From NCBI RefSeq assembly GCF_047123815.1, contig NZ_CP138920.1, forward strand, positions 1 through 64,000: 64,000 nt of DNA, read 5' to 3'. Below are positions 17,274 through 24,952 of the stretch, piece after piece. The translations under genes and the position numbers were made by a program. The stretch is from Maricaulis sp017643475 (GTDB lineage: Bacteria; Pseudomonadota; Alphaproteobacteria; Caulobacterales; Maricaulaceae). The notes beneath the pieces were generated by a model. It saw nothing but the letters and a program-made list of their open reading frames with translations, searched no databases and had not been told where the DNA came from. Each line of letters opens with the position of its first letter. Positions within the stretch are counted from its first letter, which is position 1.

Positions 17274-18548
17274 ATGACCGCCATTACCGACATCATCGCA
17301 CGCGAGATCCTCGACAGCCGTGGCAACCCGACTGTTGAAGTCGATGTATTGCTCGAGGACGGATCTTTCGGTCGTGCGGCCGTACCGTCCGGCGCGTCCA
17401 CCGGCGCCCACGAGGCGGTTGAAAAACGTGATGGTGACGAGCGGTATGGCGGCAAGGGTGTGCGTCAGGCGATCGAGGCCGTTGAAGGCGAGATCTACGA
17501 GTCGCTGGCCGGTTTCGAAGCCGAGGACCAGCGCCGGATTGACGAGGCGATGATCGAGCTGGACGGCACCGCGAACAAGGGGCGCCTCGGCGCCAATGCG
17601 ATGCTGGGCGTGTCCATGGCGGTGGCCAAGGCCGCGGCCGACGCACAGGCCATGCCGCTCTATCGCTATATTGGCGGTCTCAACGCCCGTGTCCTGCCGA
17701 CCCCGATGATGAATATCCTCAACGGTGGCGCGCACGCGGACAATCCGATCGACTTCCAGGAATTCATGATCATGCCGGTGGGCCTGCCGAGCTTCTCGGA
17801 AAGCCTGCGCTGCGGGGCAGAGATCTTCCACGCGCTGAAGGGCAATCTGAAAAAACAGGGCCTGAATACCAATGTCGGCGACGAGGGTGGTTTCGCCCCG
17901 AATATCGCGACGGCTGAACAGGCGCTTGATGCTGTCATGGCTGCGATCGAGCAGGCAGGCTACAAGCCGGGTGAGGAAGTTGCCCTAGCGCTGGATGTTG
18001 CCTCCACCGAATTCTACAAGGCGGGCCGTTATGAGCTGGCTGGTTCTGGTGAAAGCTATAACGCCGAAGGTTTCGCGGATTATCTCGGCAGCCTTGTCGA
18101 CAACTACCCGATCATCTCCATCGAGGACGGCATGGCCGAAGATGACTGGGAGGGCTGGAAAGCCCTGACCGATCGCCTCGACGGCAAATGCCAATTGGTC
18201 GGCGATGATCTCTTCGTCACCAATCCGGAGCGCCTGGCCCATGGCATCGAGATCGGTGCCGCCAATGCCATCCTGATCAAGGTCAACCAGATCGGTACGC
18301 TCTCCGAGACGCTGGACGCCGTCGACATGGCGCTGCGTTCCGGTTACGGCGCTGTGATGAGCCATCGTTCCGGCGAAACCGAGGACTCCACGATTGCCGA
18401 CCTGGCTGTCGCCACCAATTGCGGTCAGATCAAGACGGGCTCACTGGCACGCGCTGATCGTACGGCGAAATACAACCAGCTGCTTCGTATCGAGTCGGAA
18501 CTGTCCGATACCGCTGTTTATGCAGGCAATACCGCGATCAACTACTGA
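17274..18548 (+). CDS. eno: Enolase
   Basis: Converts 2-phosphoglycerate to phosphoenolpyruvate and is also a common RNA degradosome partner. The 424-residue protein has the N-terminal capping domain (AREILDSRGNPTVEVD), the acid/base pair Glu204 (GDEGGFAP) and Lys336 (LIKVNQIGT), and the SHRSGETEDSTIADL signature. Length is normal. It heads a run with ftsB and pdhA, a common alphaproteobacterial order. Confidence 0.98.
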   Translation: MTAITDIIAREILDSRGNPTVEVDVLLEDGSFGRAAVPSGASTGAHEAVEKRDGDERYGGKGVRQAIEAVEGEIYESLAGFEAEDQRRIDEAMIELDGTANKGRLGANAMLGVSMAVAKAAADAQAMPLYRYIGGLNARVLPTPMMNILNGGAHADNPIDFQEFMIMPVGLPSFSESLRCGAEIFHALKGNLKKQGLNTNVGDEGGFAPNIATAEQALDAVMAAIEQAGYKPGEEVALALDVASTEFYKAGRYELAGSGESYNAEGFADYLGSLVDNYPIISIEDGMAEDDWEGWKALTDRLDGKCQLVGDDLFVTNPERLAHGIEIGAANAILIKVNQIGTLSETLDAVDMALRSGYGAVMSHRSGETEDSTIADLAVATNCGQIKTGSLARADRTAKYNQLLRIESELSDTAVYAGNTAINY

Positions 18549-18630
18549 TCCGGTAACGCTTCCTTCACGCTGATCGCGTCTACTTGGAACCCTAGACACG
18601 GCGAATGGCCGGCAGACAGGGTGACCAGCG

Positions 18631-18936
18631 GTGGACGCGATCAAGCGCTTCATACCGAGCTTTTTTATCGCTATGGCGATAGCCTATTTCGGCTATCACG
18701 CCCTGACAGGTGAGCAGGGTGTGCTTAACTGGCTTGTTATCGAAAACGAGATCCGCGACACGGAGATCCAGCTGGCCGAAGCCCGCGCTGAGCGCGTGCG
18801 TATGGAAGAAGTCGCTGCGCGGCTGCGTTCCGACAGTCTGGACCTGGACTATCTGGATGAGCGCGCCCGCGACGTTCTGAATGTCGCACATCCTCGCGAT
18901 TTCATTGTGGAAATCGACACGACCAATCGTCGTTAA
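18631..18936 (+). CDS. ftsB: FtsB/DivIC-type septum formation initiator
   Basis: A 101-residue bitopic membrane protein: one N-terminal membrane segment (about 8-26), then a coiled coil rich in Glu, Arg and Leu (about 38-70). The family motif LDYLDERARDVLNVAHPRD lies near the end. FtsB joins FtsL and FtsQ to activate septal peptidoglycan synthesis. The start is a GTG at 18631 with only a weak ribosome binding site. Its place between eno and pdhA matches the usual alphaproteobacterial neighbourhood. Confidence 0.88.
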   Translation: MDAIKRFIPSFFIAMAIAYFGYHALTGEQGVLNWLVIENEIRDTEIQLAEARAERVRMEEVAARLRSDSLDLDYLDERARDVLNVAHPRDFIVEIDTTNRR

Positions 18937-18964
18937 CTTTTCTTCGCACACGGAATAGCTCAGT

Positions 18965-18981
18965 CGCAAGTCAGATTTGCG
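18965..18981. promoter_or_regulatory. Inverted repeat in pdhA upstream region (distal)
   Basis: CGCAA-N7-TTGCG lies 111-127 bases before the pdhA ATG. Together with the TTGCGG-N5-CCGCAA repeat at 19013-19029 it gives four TTGCG-type half-sites within 65 bases. It may be an operator; the regulator is unknown. Confidence 0.35.
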
Positions 18982-19012
18982 TGCTTTCTTGGCAATGGGT
19001 TTCGGTTTGATC

Positions 19013-19029
19013 TTGCGGAGTTACCGCAA
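19013..19029. promoter_or_regulatory. Inverted repeat in pdhA upstream region (proximal)
   Basis: TTGCGG-N5-CCGCAA is a perfect 6+6 inverted repeat 63 bases before the pdhA ATG. The position fits an operator near the promoter. The half-site matches that of the distal repeat at 18965-18981 in opposite arrangement. Confidence 0.4.
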
Positions 19030-19075
19030 ACTCTGATAAGTCGCAGCTCAGTTCCCGGCGCGTCTGCGTCATTTA

Positions 19076-19091
19076 ATTTCGCGAGCGAAAT
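19076..19091. promoter_or_regulatory. Palindrome ATTTCGC-GA-GCGAAAT abutting the pdhA start
   Basis: A perfect 7+7 inverted repeat with a two-base centre ends at the base before the pdhA ATG, where a ribosome binding site would normally be; no clear Shine-Dalgarno is visible. Its core TTCGC-N2-GCGAA recurs upstream of pdhC at 23528-23539. It may be a protein-binding site or an RNA hairpin that masks the start. Confidence 0.45.
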
Positions 19092-20084
19092 ATGCCAGCC
19101 AAACGTTCTGCCGCCAAAGGCGCTTCGAAAGAGCAAATGCTTCAATACTATCGAGACATGCTGCTGATGCGGCGGTTCGAGGAAAAAGCGGGTCAGCTCT
19201 ACGGCATGGGCCTCATCGCCGGCTTCTGTCACCTCTATATCGGCCAGGAAGCGGTCGTCGTCGGCGTCCAGGCGGCGCTGGAAGAGGGTGACCAGGTCAT
19301 CACCGGGTATCGTGACCACGCCCACATGCTGGCCTGCGGCATGGACGCGAATGGCGTCATGGCCGAGCTGACGGGGCGCGAGGGCGGCTATTCCCGTGGC
19401 AAGGGCGGCTCCATGCATATGTTCTCCCGCGAGAAGAACTTCTATGGTGGCCACGGCATTGTCGGCGCTCAGGTCGCGCTCGGCACCGGTCTGGGCTTTG
19501 CCAACTGGTACAAGGACAATGGCAAGATCTCTGTTGCCTATTTCGGCGATGGCGCAGCCAACCAGGGCCAGGTCTATGAGAGTTTCAACATGGCCAAGCT
19601 CTGGAATCTGCCGGTCATCTATGTGATCGAGAACAACCAGTACGCCATGGGGACCGCAGTCAAGCGGGCGTCATCTGAAACCGAACTGCATAAGCGCGGC
19701 ATTTCCTTTGGTATTCCGGGGGAAGCCGTCGACGGCATGGACGTGGAAGCTGTACGCAAGGCTGCTGAAAAAGCGGCCAAACACGCACGCTCTGGCAAGG
19801 GCCCCTACATCCTGGAAATGAAGACCTATCGCTATCGCGGTCACTCCATGTCCGACCCTGCGAAGTACCGCTCTCGTGAAGAGGTTGATGAAGTGCGGTC
19901 GCACCACGACCCGATTGACATGGTCAAGGAGAAGATCCTTGAGAAGAAATGGGCCAGCGAAGACGAGCTCAAGGCCATGGACAAAGAGGTCAAGGCCATC
20001 GTCAATGAGAGCGCCGAGTTCGCCAAGACGTCACCCGAACCGGATCCGTCCGAGCTTTACACCGACGTTCTGGTGGAGGTCTGA
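19092..20084 (+). CDS. pdhA: Pyruvate dehydrogenase E1 component, alpha subunit
   Basis: With PdhB, decarboxylates pyruvate using thiamine diphosphate and passes the acetyl group to lipoyl-E2. The 330-residue protein has MLLMRRFEEKAGQLYGMG near the N-terminus and GHGIVGAQ. The thiamine-binding motif starts GDGAANQGQ at residue 152 and ends IENNQ. The phosphorylation-loop-like YRYRGHSMSDPAKYR lies near residue 250. It begins the pdh gene run but is followed by an NTF2-like gene three bases after its stop rather than by pdhB directly. Several inverted repeats lie upstream. Confidence 0.97.
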   Translation: MPAKRSAAKGASKEQMLQYYRDMLLMRRFEEKAGQLYGMGLIAGFCHLYIGQEAVVVGVQAALEEGDQVITGYRDHAHMLACGMDANGVMAELTGREGGYSRGKGGSMHMFSREKNFYGGHGIVGAQVALGTGLGFANWYKDNGKISVAYFGDGAANQGQVYESFNMAKLWNLPVIYVIENNQYAMGTAVKRASSETELHKRGISFGIPGEAVDGMDVEAVRKAAEKAAKHARSGKGPYILEMKTYRYRGHSMSDPAKYRSREEVDEVRSHHDPIDMVKEKILEKKWASEDELKAMDKEVKAIVNESAEFAKTSPEPDPSELYTDVLVEV

Positions 20085-20086
20085 GC

Positions 20087-20497
20087 ATGACCCCACAAGT
20101 CAAACACTTCCTCGATGAATGGCATGGTGCGGTTGAAGACCGCGATCGCAACCGTCTCGAGGCGATTATTGCCGAGGGCTGCGAGCTGCACTCCCCGGTC
20201 GTCTGGAAGCCGAGCGCGGACAAGTATTACCTGCTGCACATCCTGATGGGTGTGATCACCATGATCGATGGGTTCCAGTACCGTGACCAGTGGGTGAAGG
20301 ATAACGAGATCATCCTTGAGTTCACCGGAACGGTGGACGGCAAGGGTTTGTCTGCCATCGACCGCATCACCCTGAATGACGAGGGCAAGATGTGCCGGAT
20401 TGAAGTGATGATCCGCCCGCTCAACACGCTGATCGAATTTGCCACACGCATGCGCGAACACGCGCTGCGTTACGCGCCTGAAGCCGCAAACGGCTAA
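20087..20497 (+). CDS. NTF2-like (SnoaL-type) protein inside the pdh operon
   Basis: A 136-residue cytoplasmic protein with the pattern of a SnoaL/NTF2-like cone fold. An N-terminal helix (VKHFLDEWHGAVEDRD) is followed by ELHSPVVWKPSADK and three long beta strands ending IEVMIRPLNTLIEF. These folds serve as small-molecule enzymes or binding domains; no catalytic set can be assigned. It starts three bases after the pdhA stop and ends 18 bases before pdhB, so it is almost certainly cotranscribed with the E1 genes. Base composition matches its neighbours. Its link to pyruvate dehydrogenase is suggested by position only. Confidence 0.72.
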   Translation: MTPQVKHFLDEWHGAVEDRDRNRLEAIIAEGCELHSPVVWKPSADKYYLLHILMGVITMIDGFQYRDQWVKDNEIILEFTGTVDGKGLSAIDRITLNDEGKMCRIEVMIRPLNTLIEFATRMREHALRYAPEAANG

Positions 20498-20515
20498 TCC
20501 TGCAGGACTGAAGAT

Positions 20516-21892
20516 ATGTCGATTGAAATCCTGATGCCCGCCCTGTCTCCGACCATGGAAGAGGGCACGCTCGCCAAGTGGAATATCAAGGAAGGCGACA
20601 CCGTTGAGAGCGGTGACGTGATTGCCGAGATCGAGACCGACAAGGCGACAATGGAAGTTGAAGCCGTCGAAGAAGGCACCGTCGCCAAGCTTCTGGTCGA
20701 GGAAGGTGCCGAGAACGTAAAGGTCAACGCCGTCATCGCCATCCTGGCAGAAGAGGGCGAGGATGTGTCCGCTGCTGCGGCAGCGCCGTCTGCGCCGGTT
20801 GCAGAGGCAGCACCTGTTGAAGCCGCCCCGGCGATCGATGAACGCCCGTCGATGATGCAGGCGAATGTCGCGTCACTGGCCGACCCGGATATCCCGGCGG
20901 GCACCAGCTTCACCCCCACCACGGTCCGTGACGCGCTGCGTGACGCGATGGCTGAGGAAATGCGTCGCGATGACACTGTCTTCGTGATGGGTGAGGAAGT
21001 CGCTGAATACCAGGGCGCCTACAAGGTGACCCGCGAGCTCCTTCAGGAGTTTGGCCCCAAGCGCGTGGTCGACACGCCGATCACCGAGCACGGCTTTGCC
21101 GGTCTGGGTGTGGGCGCTGCCTTCAACGGTCTCAAGCCGATCGTTGAATTCATGACCTTCAACTTCGCCATGCAGGCGATCGATCACATCATCAACTCTG
21201 CCGCCAAGACGCTCTACATGTCCGGTGGCCAGATGGGTTGCCCGATCGTGTTCCGCGGCCCTAACTCGGCCGCCAGCCGCGTGGGTGCCCAGCACTCCCA
21301 GGACTATTCTTCCTGGTATGGCAATGTGCCGGGCCTCAAGGTCGTCGCGCCGTATGACGCTGCTGACGCCAAGGGCCTCCTGAAGGCCGCCATTCGTGAC
21401 CCGAACCCGGTCGTCTTCCTCGAGCACGAGCTGATCTATGGCGAGAGCTTTGATGTGCCGGACCTGGACGATTACGTCCTGCCGCTCGGCAAGGCCAAGG
21501 TTCGTCGCGAAGGCACGGATGTCACCATCACCGCGCATTCCCGCATGGTCGGTTTCGCGCTCGAGGCTGCAGAGACCCTGGCAGGTCAGGGCATCTCCGC
21601 CGAGGTCATCGACCTGCGCACCATCCGTCCGCTCGATACCGACACCGTTGTTCAGTCCGTCATGAAGACCAACCGCCTGGTCACCGCCGAGGAAGGCTGG
21701 GGCCGTATGGGTGTCGGCGCCGAGATCGCAGCTGTCGTGACCAAGGACGCGTTCGACTATCTCGACGCGCCGCCGGTTCGCGTCCACCAGGAAGACGTCC
21801 CGTTGCCCTATGCCGGCAATCTGGAAGCCCTGTCCCTGCCGAATACGGATGATATTGTCCGCGCGGTGAAGGAAGTTTGTTACGTAGGCTGA
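20516..21892 (+). CDS. pdhB: Pyruvate dehydrogenase E1 component, beta subunit, with N-terminal lipoyl domain
   Basis: Partner of PdhA in the E1 heterotetramer. The 458-residue protein starts with a lipoyl domain (1-80) whose lipoylated lysine is Lys43 in IETDKATMEVEA. An Ala/Pro linker follows (about 82-115), then the transketolase-like beta subunit from about residue 130 (TTVRDALRDAMAEEM, MGEEVAEYQGAYKVT) with the C-terminal transketolase domain. A lipoyl domain on E1 beta is an established alphaproteobacterial variant. The lipoyl domain is nearly identical to that of PdhC, also at the DNA level. Confidence 0.97.
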   Translation: MSIEILMPALSPTMEEGTLAKWNIKEGDTVESGDVIAEIETDKATMEVEAVEEGTVAKLLVEEGAENVKVNAVIAILAEEGEDVSAAAAAPSAPVAEAAPVEAAPAIDERPSMMQANVASLADPDIPAGTSFTPTTVRDALRDAMAEEMRRDDTVFVMGEEVAEYQGAYKVTRELLQEFGPKRVVDTPITEHGFAGLGVGAAFNGLKPIVEFMTFNFAMQAIDHIINSAAKTLYMSGGQMGCPIVFRGPNSAASRVGAQHSQDYSSWYGNVPGLKVVAPYDAADAKGLLKAAIRDPNPVVFLEHELIYGESFDVPDLDDYVLPLGKAKVRREGTDVTITAHSRMVGFALEAAETLAGQGISAEVIDLRTIRPLDTDTVVQSVMKTNRLVTAEEGWGRMGVGAEIAAVVTKDAFDYLDAPPVRVHQEDVPLPYAGNLEALSLPNTDDIVRAVKEVCYVG

Positions 21893-21896
21893 GGCA

Positions 21897-22304
21897 ATGA
21901 CCAATTCCCCTGAGAAATCCTGGCGCCATGGTGAGTGTCACTGCGGTGAAGTCGGTTTTGCAGTTAACTTGCCGGATCATGTCGTGGCGTTGTCGTGCAA
22001 TTGCTCGATCTGCGCCAAGACGGGGTTCATCCATCTCATTGTCGAGAAGGATGATTTCAAGATCGAACGGGGTGCGGAAAGCCTGACGAATTACCAGTTC
22101 GGGTCGAAGACAGCGAAACATTTCTTCTGTTCCAAGTGCGGCGTGAAGCCCTTCTATGTGCCGCGCTCGCACCCGGATGGCTGGTCGGTCAATCTGCGCG
22201 CTCTCGATGCAGAGGCGAATTTGCAATTGCGGTTTGAAGAATTCGACGGCGCGAACTGGGAAGAGAATATCGACCAGATCGCCGGCGACAAAGGCCAGGC
22301 CTGA
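21897..22304 (+). CDS. GFA (CENP-V/formaldehyde-activating) family zinc protein
   Basis: A 135-residue member of the GFA family, a beta fold with structural zinc. The cysteine pattern is visible: GECHCGEVGF near residue 14, SCNCSICAKTG near 33-38 and FFCSKCGVKPFY near 80. Family members have been linked to glutathione-dependent handling of formaldehyde-type adducts, but most, including this one, have no proven substrate. It follows pdhB by four bases and is probably cotranscribed with it. Confidence 0.88.
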   Translation: MTNSPEKSWRHGECHCGEVGFAVNLPDHVVALSCNCSICAKTGFIHLIVEKDDFKIERGAESLTNYQFGSKTAKHFFCSKCGVKPFYVPRSHPDGWSVNLRALDAEANLQLRFEEFDGANWEENIDQIAGDKGQA

Positions 22305-22400
22305 CGTCTACCCACCTTTCTGAAACGCAATCTGGCTGACATCTCCGTGTTTTAGCGGGCATGGCAATTTGCCCACGCTCACACAGCTCGGGGATTGTCC

Positions 22401-23453
22401 ATGTTCCAACATCTACTTGCCGGCGCGGCTGCGCTGGCCATTTCCACGTCTGCCTTCGCGCAGGACCGGTGTGAAGAATATCCGCTCGCACCGGCTACAA
22501 ATCCGGCTGCGCTCGGATTTTCCGAAACCGACCTAGCAGGGCTGAACCAGCTCGCAACCGATCTCGAATCCACCGCGATGATGATTGTCCGTGGCGGCGA
22601 GGTGGTTTTCTCCCACGGTGAAACCGACCGACTGATCATGGTGCATTCCCTTCGCAAGTCGCTGATGAGCGGGCTGATGGGCATTGCCGTGGATGCCGGT
22701 GCTGTGCAGCTCGACCAGACGCTGGCGGAGCTGGGGGTGGATGATCTTGTCGGTCTGACCGAACAGGAACGCTCGGCCACGGTCCGCGACATCATCACCT
22801 CCATGTCCGGTGTCTACATCCCGTCGGCGGCAGAAACGCCGCAAATGCGCGAGAGCCGACCGGAGCGCGGTGAATACGCGCCGGGTGAGCACTGGTATTA
22901 CAATAACTGGGACTTCAACGTCGCCGGCCACATTTTCGAGCGCTCGACCGGGCGCAATTACGACAGCGCTTTCCTGCGCCTGTTCGCCGAGCCGCTCTGC
23001 ATGCCTGATTTCGACGTATTCGAGACCCATCGCCAGCATGCGCCCGGCACAATGTTCTCTGCCTATCACATGCGCCTGTCTGCGCGGGATGTGGCCCTGT
23101 TCGGCCAGCTCTACCTACAAAATGGCGAGTGGGACGGCGAACAAATCCTCTCCCAGGACTGGGTCCGCGAAAGCACGGGCGATCATGCCGACACCGGATG
23201 GCCGGGCGCCTGGATGGGAGGTTATGGCTTCATGTGGTGGAAAGTGCCGGATGAAGCGACCTCGGAAGAGTTTGGCCTTCCTCAGGACATGTATACGGGC
23301 GCCGGGTATGGCGGTCAGTATGTGACTGTTATCCCGAGCCTGGACATGGTCATCGTCAATCGCATGAACACGGATACCCAGGGCGGCCCGCGTATGGGTG
23401 GCCGGGATTACACCCGCGTCCTGCAGGCAGCGATCCGTGCTGCCCGGGACTAA
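22401..23453 (+). CDS. Secreted serine hydrolase of the beta-lactamase class C fold
   Basis: A 350-residue exported enzyme with a signal peptide cleaved near AFAQ (residue 21). The SxxK motif is Ser83-Leu-Arg-Lys86 (HSLRKS). The YxN motif lies in HWYYNNWDFN near residue 166. The late GYGGQYVTVIP region corresponds to the KTG-strand position. The family includes esterases and D-aminopeptidases as well as beta-lactamases, and nothing here singles out antibiotic resistance. I choose the ATG at 22401, seven bases after GGGGA, over the TTG six bases upstream. A clear terminator follows. Confidence 0.85.
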   Translation: MFQHLLAGAAALAISTSAFAQDRCEEYPLAPATNPAALGFSETDLAGLNQLATDLESTAMMIVRGGEVVFSHGETDRLIMVHSLRKSLMSGLMGIAVDAGAVQLDQTLAELGVDDLVGLTEQERSATVRDIITSMSGVYIPSAAETPQMRESRPERGEYAPGEHWYYNNWDFNVAGHIFERSTGRNYDSAFLRLFAEPLCMPDFDVFETHRQHAPGTMFSAYHMRLSARDVALFGQLYLQNGEWDGEQILSQDWVRESTGDHADTGWPGAWMGGYGFMWWKVPDEATSEEFGLPQDMYTGAGYGGQYVTVIPSLDMVIVNRMNTDTQGGPRMGGRDYTRVLQAAIRAARD

Positions 23454-23475
23454 AGCAACTGAGTGCTCGTGACGG

Positions 23476-23505
23476 AAAGCCCGGGTCTGCTGGCCCGGGC
23501 TTTTT
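23476..23505 (+). terminator. Intrinsic terminator after the serine hydrolase gene
   Basis: AAAGCCCGGG pairs with CCCGGGCTTT around an eight-base loop and continues into TTTTT. It separates the pdhA-pdhB-hydrolase run from pdhC, which must therefore have its own promoter. Confidence 0.9.
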
Positions 23506-23527
23506 CAGTGTGCGCAGGAAATAAACA

Positions 23528-23539
23528 TTCGCTAGCGAA
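23528..23539. promoter_or_regulatory. Palindrome TTCGC-TA-GCGAA upstream of pdhC
   Basis: A perfect 12-base palindrome 81 bases before the pdhC ATG and just after the terminator. The same TTCGC-N2-GCGAA core abuts the pdhA start at 19076-19091. A shared regulator of the two pdh transcripts is a reasonable inference. Confidence 0.45.
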
Positions 23540-23619
23540 GCAAATACCTCCAAACGTGTTGTGCGGCCGGATTGTTTGCGCTATCTCGGGTGCAAATCAT
23601 TCCTTTTTGGGGGTCTCCC

Positions 23620-24942
23620 ATGCCAATCGAAATCCTGATGCCCGCCCTGTCTCCGACCATGGAAGAGGGCACACTGGCCAAGTGGAACATCAAGGAGGGC
23701 GATACCGTCGAAAGCGGCGATGTCATTGCCGAGATCGAGACCGACAAGGCAACGATGGAAGTCGAAGCCGTGGATGAGGGCACGGTTGGCAAGATCCTGG
23801 TTGAAGAGGGCACGGAAGGCGTCAAGGTCAATAAACTGATCGCCCTGTTGCTCGAAGATGGCGAGGATTCGTCTGCGCTGGATACTGCCGGCTCCGCACC
23901 GGCCACGGCGACTCCTGCACCAGCTCCGGCCACGGCTGCTCCGGCCGCGGCTGCTCCGACACCTGCTGCTCCCACGCCTGCCGCTCCGGTTCCAGCTCCG
24001 GCGGCCCCGGTCGCTGCCTCGGGAAACCGAATCAAGGCCAGCCCGCTCGCCCGTCGTATTGCCGCAGACAAGGGTCTGGACCTCGCCAGCCTGACGGGCT
24101 CCGGCCCCTATGGCCGCATCGTAAAGCGCGATGTCGAAGGCGCCACCGTGACAGCGCCACCTGAAACGCCGCAAGCTGCGTCGGCGCCGTCCGCGCCGGC
24201 TGCGGTCATCGATCATGACGAGCCGCTGGCAGCCTATGGTATTCCGGCCGAGCGTTATGAGGTCGGCAAGGCGGACAACATCACCAAGATTTCCGCCAAG
24301 CGTCTGTCGGAGAGCTTCCGCGATATCCCGCATTTCCCGCTCAATATCGATTGTAATATCGACAAGCTGCTGGATTTCCGCAAACGCGTGAACGCCGCTG
24401 CCGAGGCCGAAGGCGCCAAGGTTTCTGTCAATGACATTCTGATTAAGTGCGCCGGCCTGGCGCTCAAAAAGGTGCCGGCCGCAAACGCGTCCTGGATCGA
24501 GGATGGCCGCATTGCCATGCACAAACACGCCGACGTTTCCATGGCCGTCGCCATCGAGGGCGGCCTGATCACGCCGATTATCAAGGATGCGGATCAAAAG
24601 GGTCTCGTCGAGATCTCCCGCGAGTCCAAGGACCTGGCGATGCGTGCGCGCGACCGCAAGCTGGCACCGGAGGAATTCCAGGGCGGCACATTCTCGCTCT
24701 CCAATCTGGGCATGTTCGGCATCAAGTCCTTCGCCTCCATCATCAACCCGCCGCAGGGCATGATCATGTCGGTTGGCGCTGGCGAGCAGCGTCCCGTCGT
24801 CAAGGATGGCGCGCTGGCGATCGCCAATGTCATGACCGTCACCCTGACCTGTGACCACCGCGTGGTGGATGGTGCAACCGGTGCGAAATGGCTGGCCGCA
24901 TTCAAGACCTTCGTTGAAGACCCGATGACGATGCTGATGTAG
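23620..24942 (+). CDS. pdhC: Pyruvate dehydrogenase E2, dihydrolipoamide acetyltransferase
   Basis: The core of the pyruvate dehydrogenase complex; moves the acetyl group from lipoate to CoA. The 440-residue protein has one lipoyl domain (1-80, Lys43 in IETDKATMEVEA). A long Ala/Pro linker follows (about 88-130). The E1/E3-binding domain (about 133-168, KASPLARRIAADKGLDLA) and the catalytic domain complete it, with His413 and Asp417 in the DHRVVDG motif. I start at 23620 after a GGGGG ribosome binding site, giving MPIEILMPALSPTMEEG. It is separated from pdhB by two genes and a terminator. Confidence 0.97.
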   Translation: MPIEILMPALSPTMEEGTLAKWNIKEGDTVESGDVIAEIETDKATMEVEAVDEGTVGKILVEEGTEGVKVNKLIALLLEDGEDSSALDTAGSAPATATPAPAPATAAPAAAAPTPAAPTPAAPVPAPAAPVAASGNRIKASPLARRIAADKGLDLASLTGSGPYGRIVKRDVEGATVTAPPETPQAASAPSAPAAVIDHDEPLAAYGIPAERYEVGKADNITKISAKRLSESFRDIPHFPLNIDCNIDKLLDFRKRVNAAAEAEGAKVSVNDILIKCAGLALKKVPAANASWIEDGRIAMHKHADVSMAVAIEGGLITPIIKDADQKGLVEISRESKDLAMRARDRKLAPEEFQGGTFSLSNLGMFGIKSFASIINPPQGMIMSVGAGEQRPVVKDGALAIANVMTVTLTCDHRVVDGATGAKWLAAFKTFVEDPMTMLM

Positions 24943-24952
24943 GCAGATCATC

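Noticed and set aside
22401..23453. Beta-lactamase resistance gene
   Set aside because: SxxK and YxN motifs show only membership of the serine hydrolase superfamily; many relatives are esterases or peptidases, and no resistance context is present.
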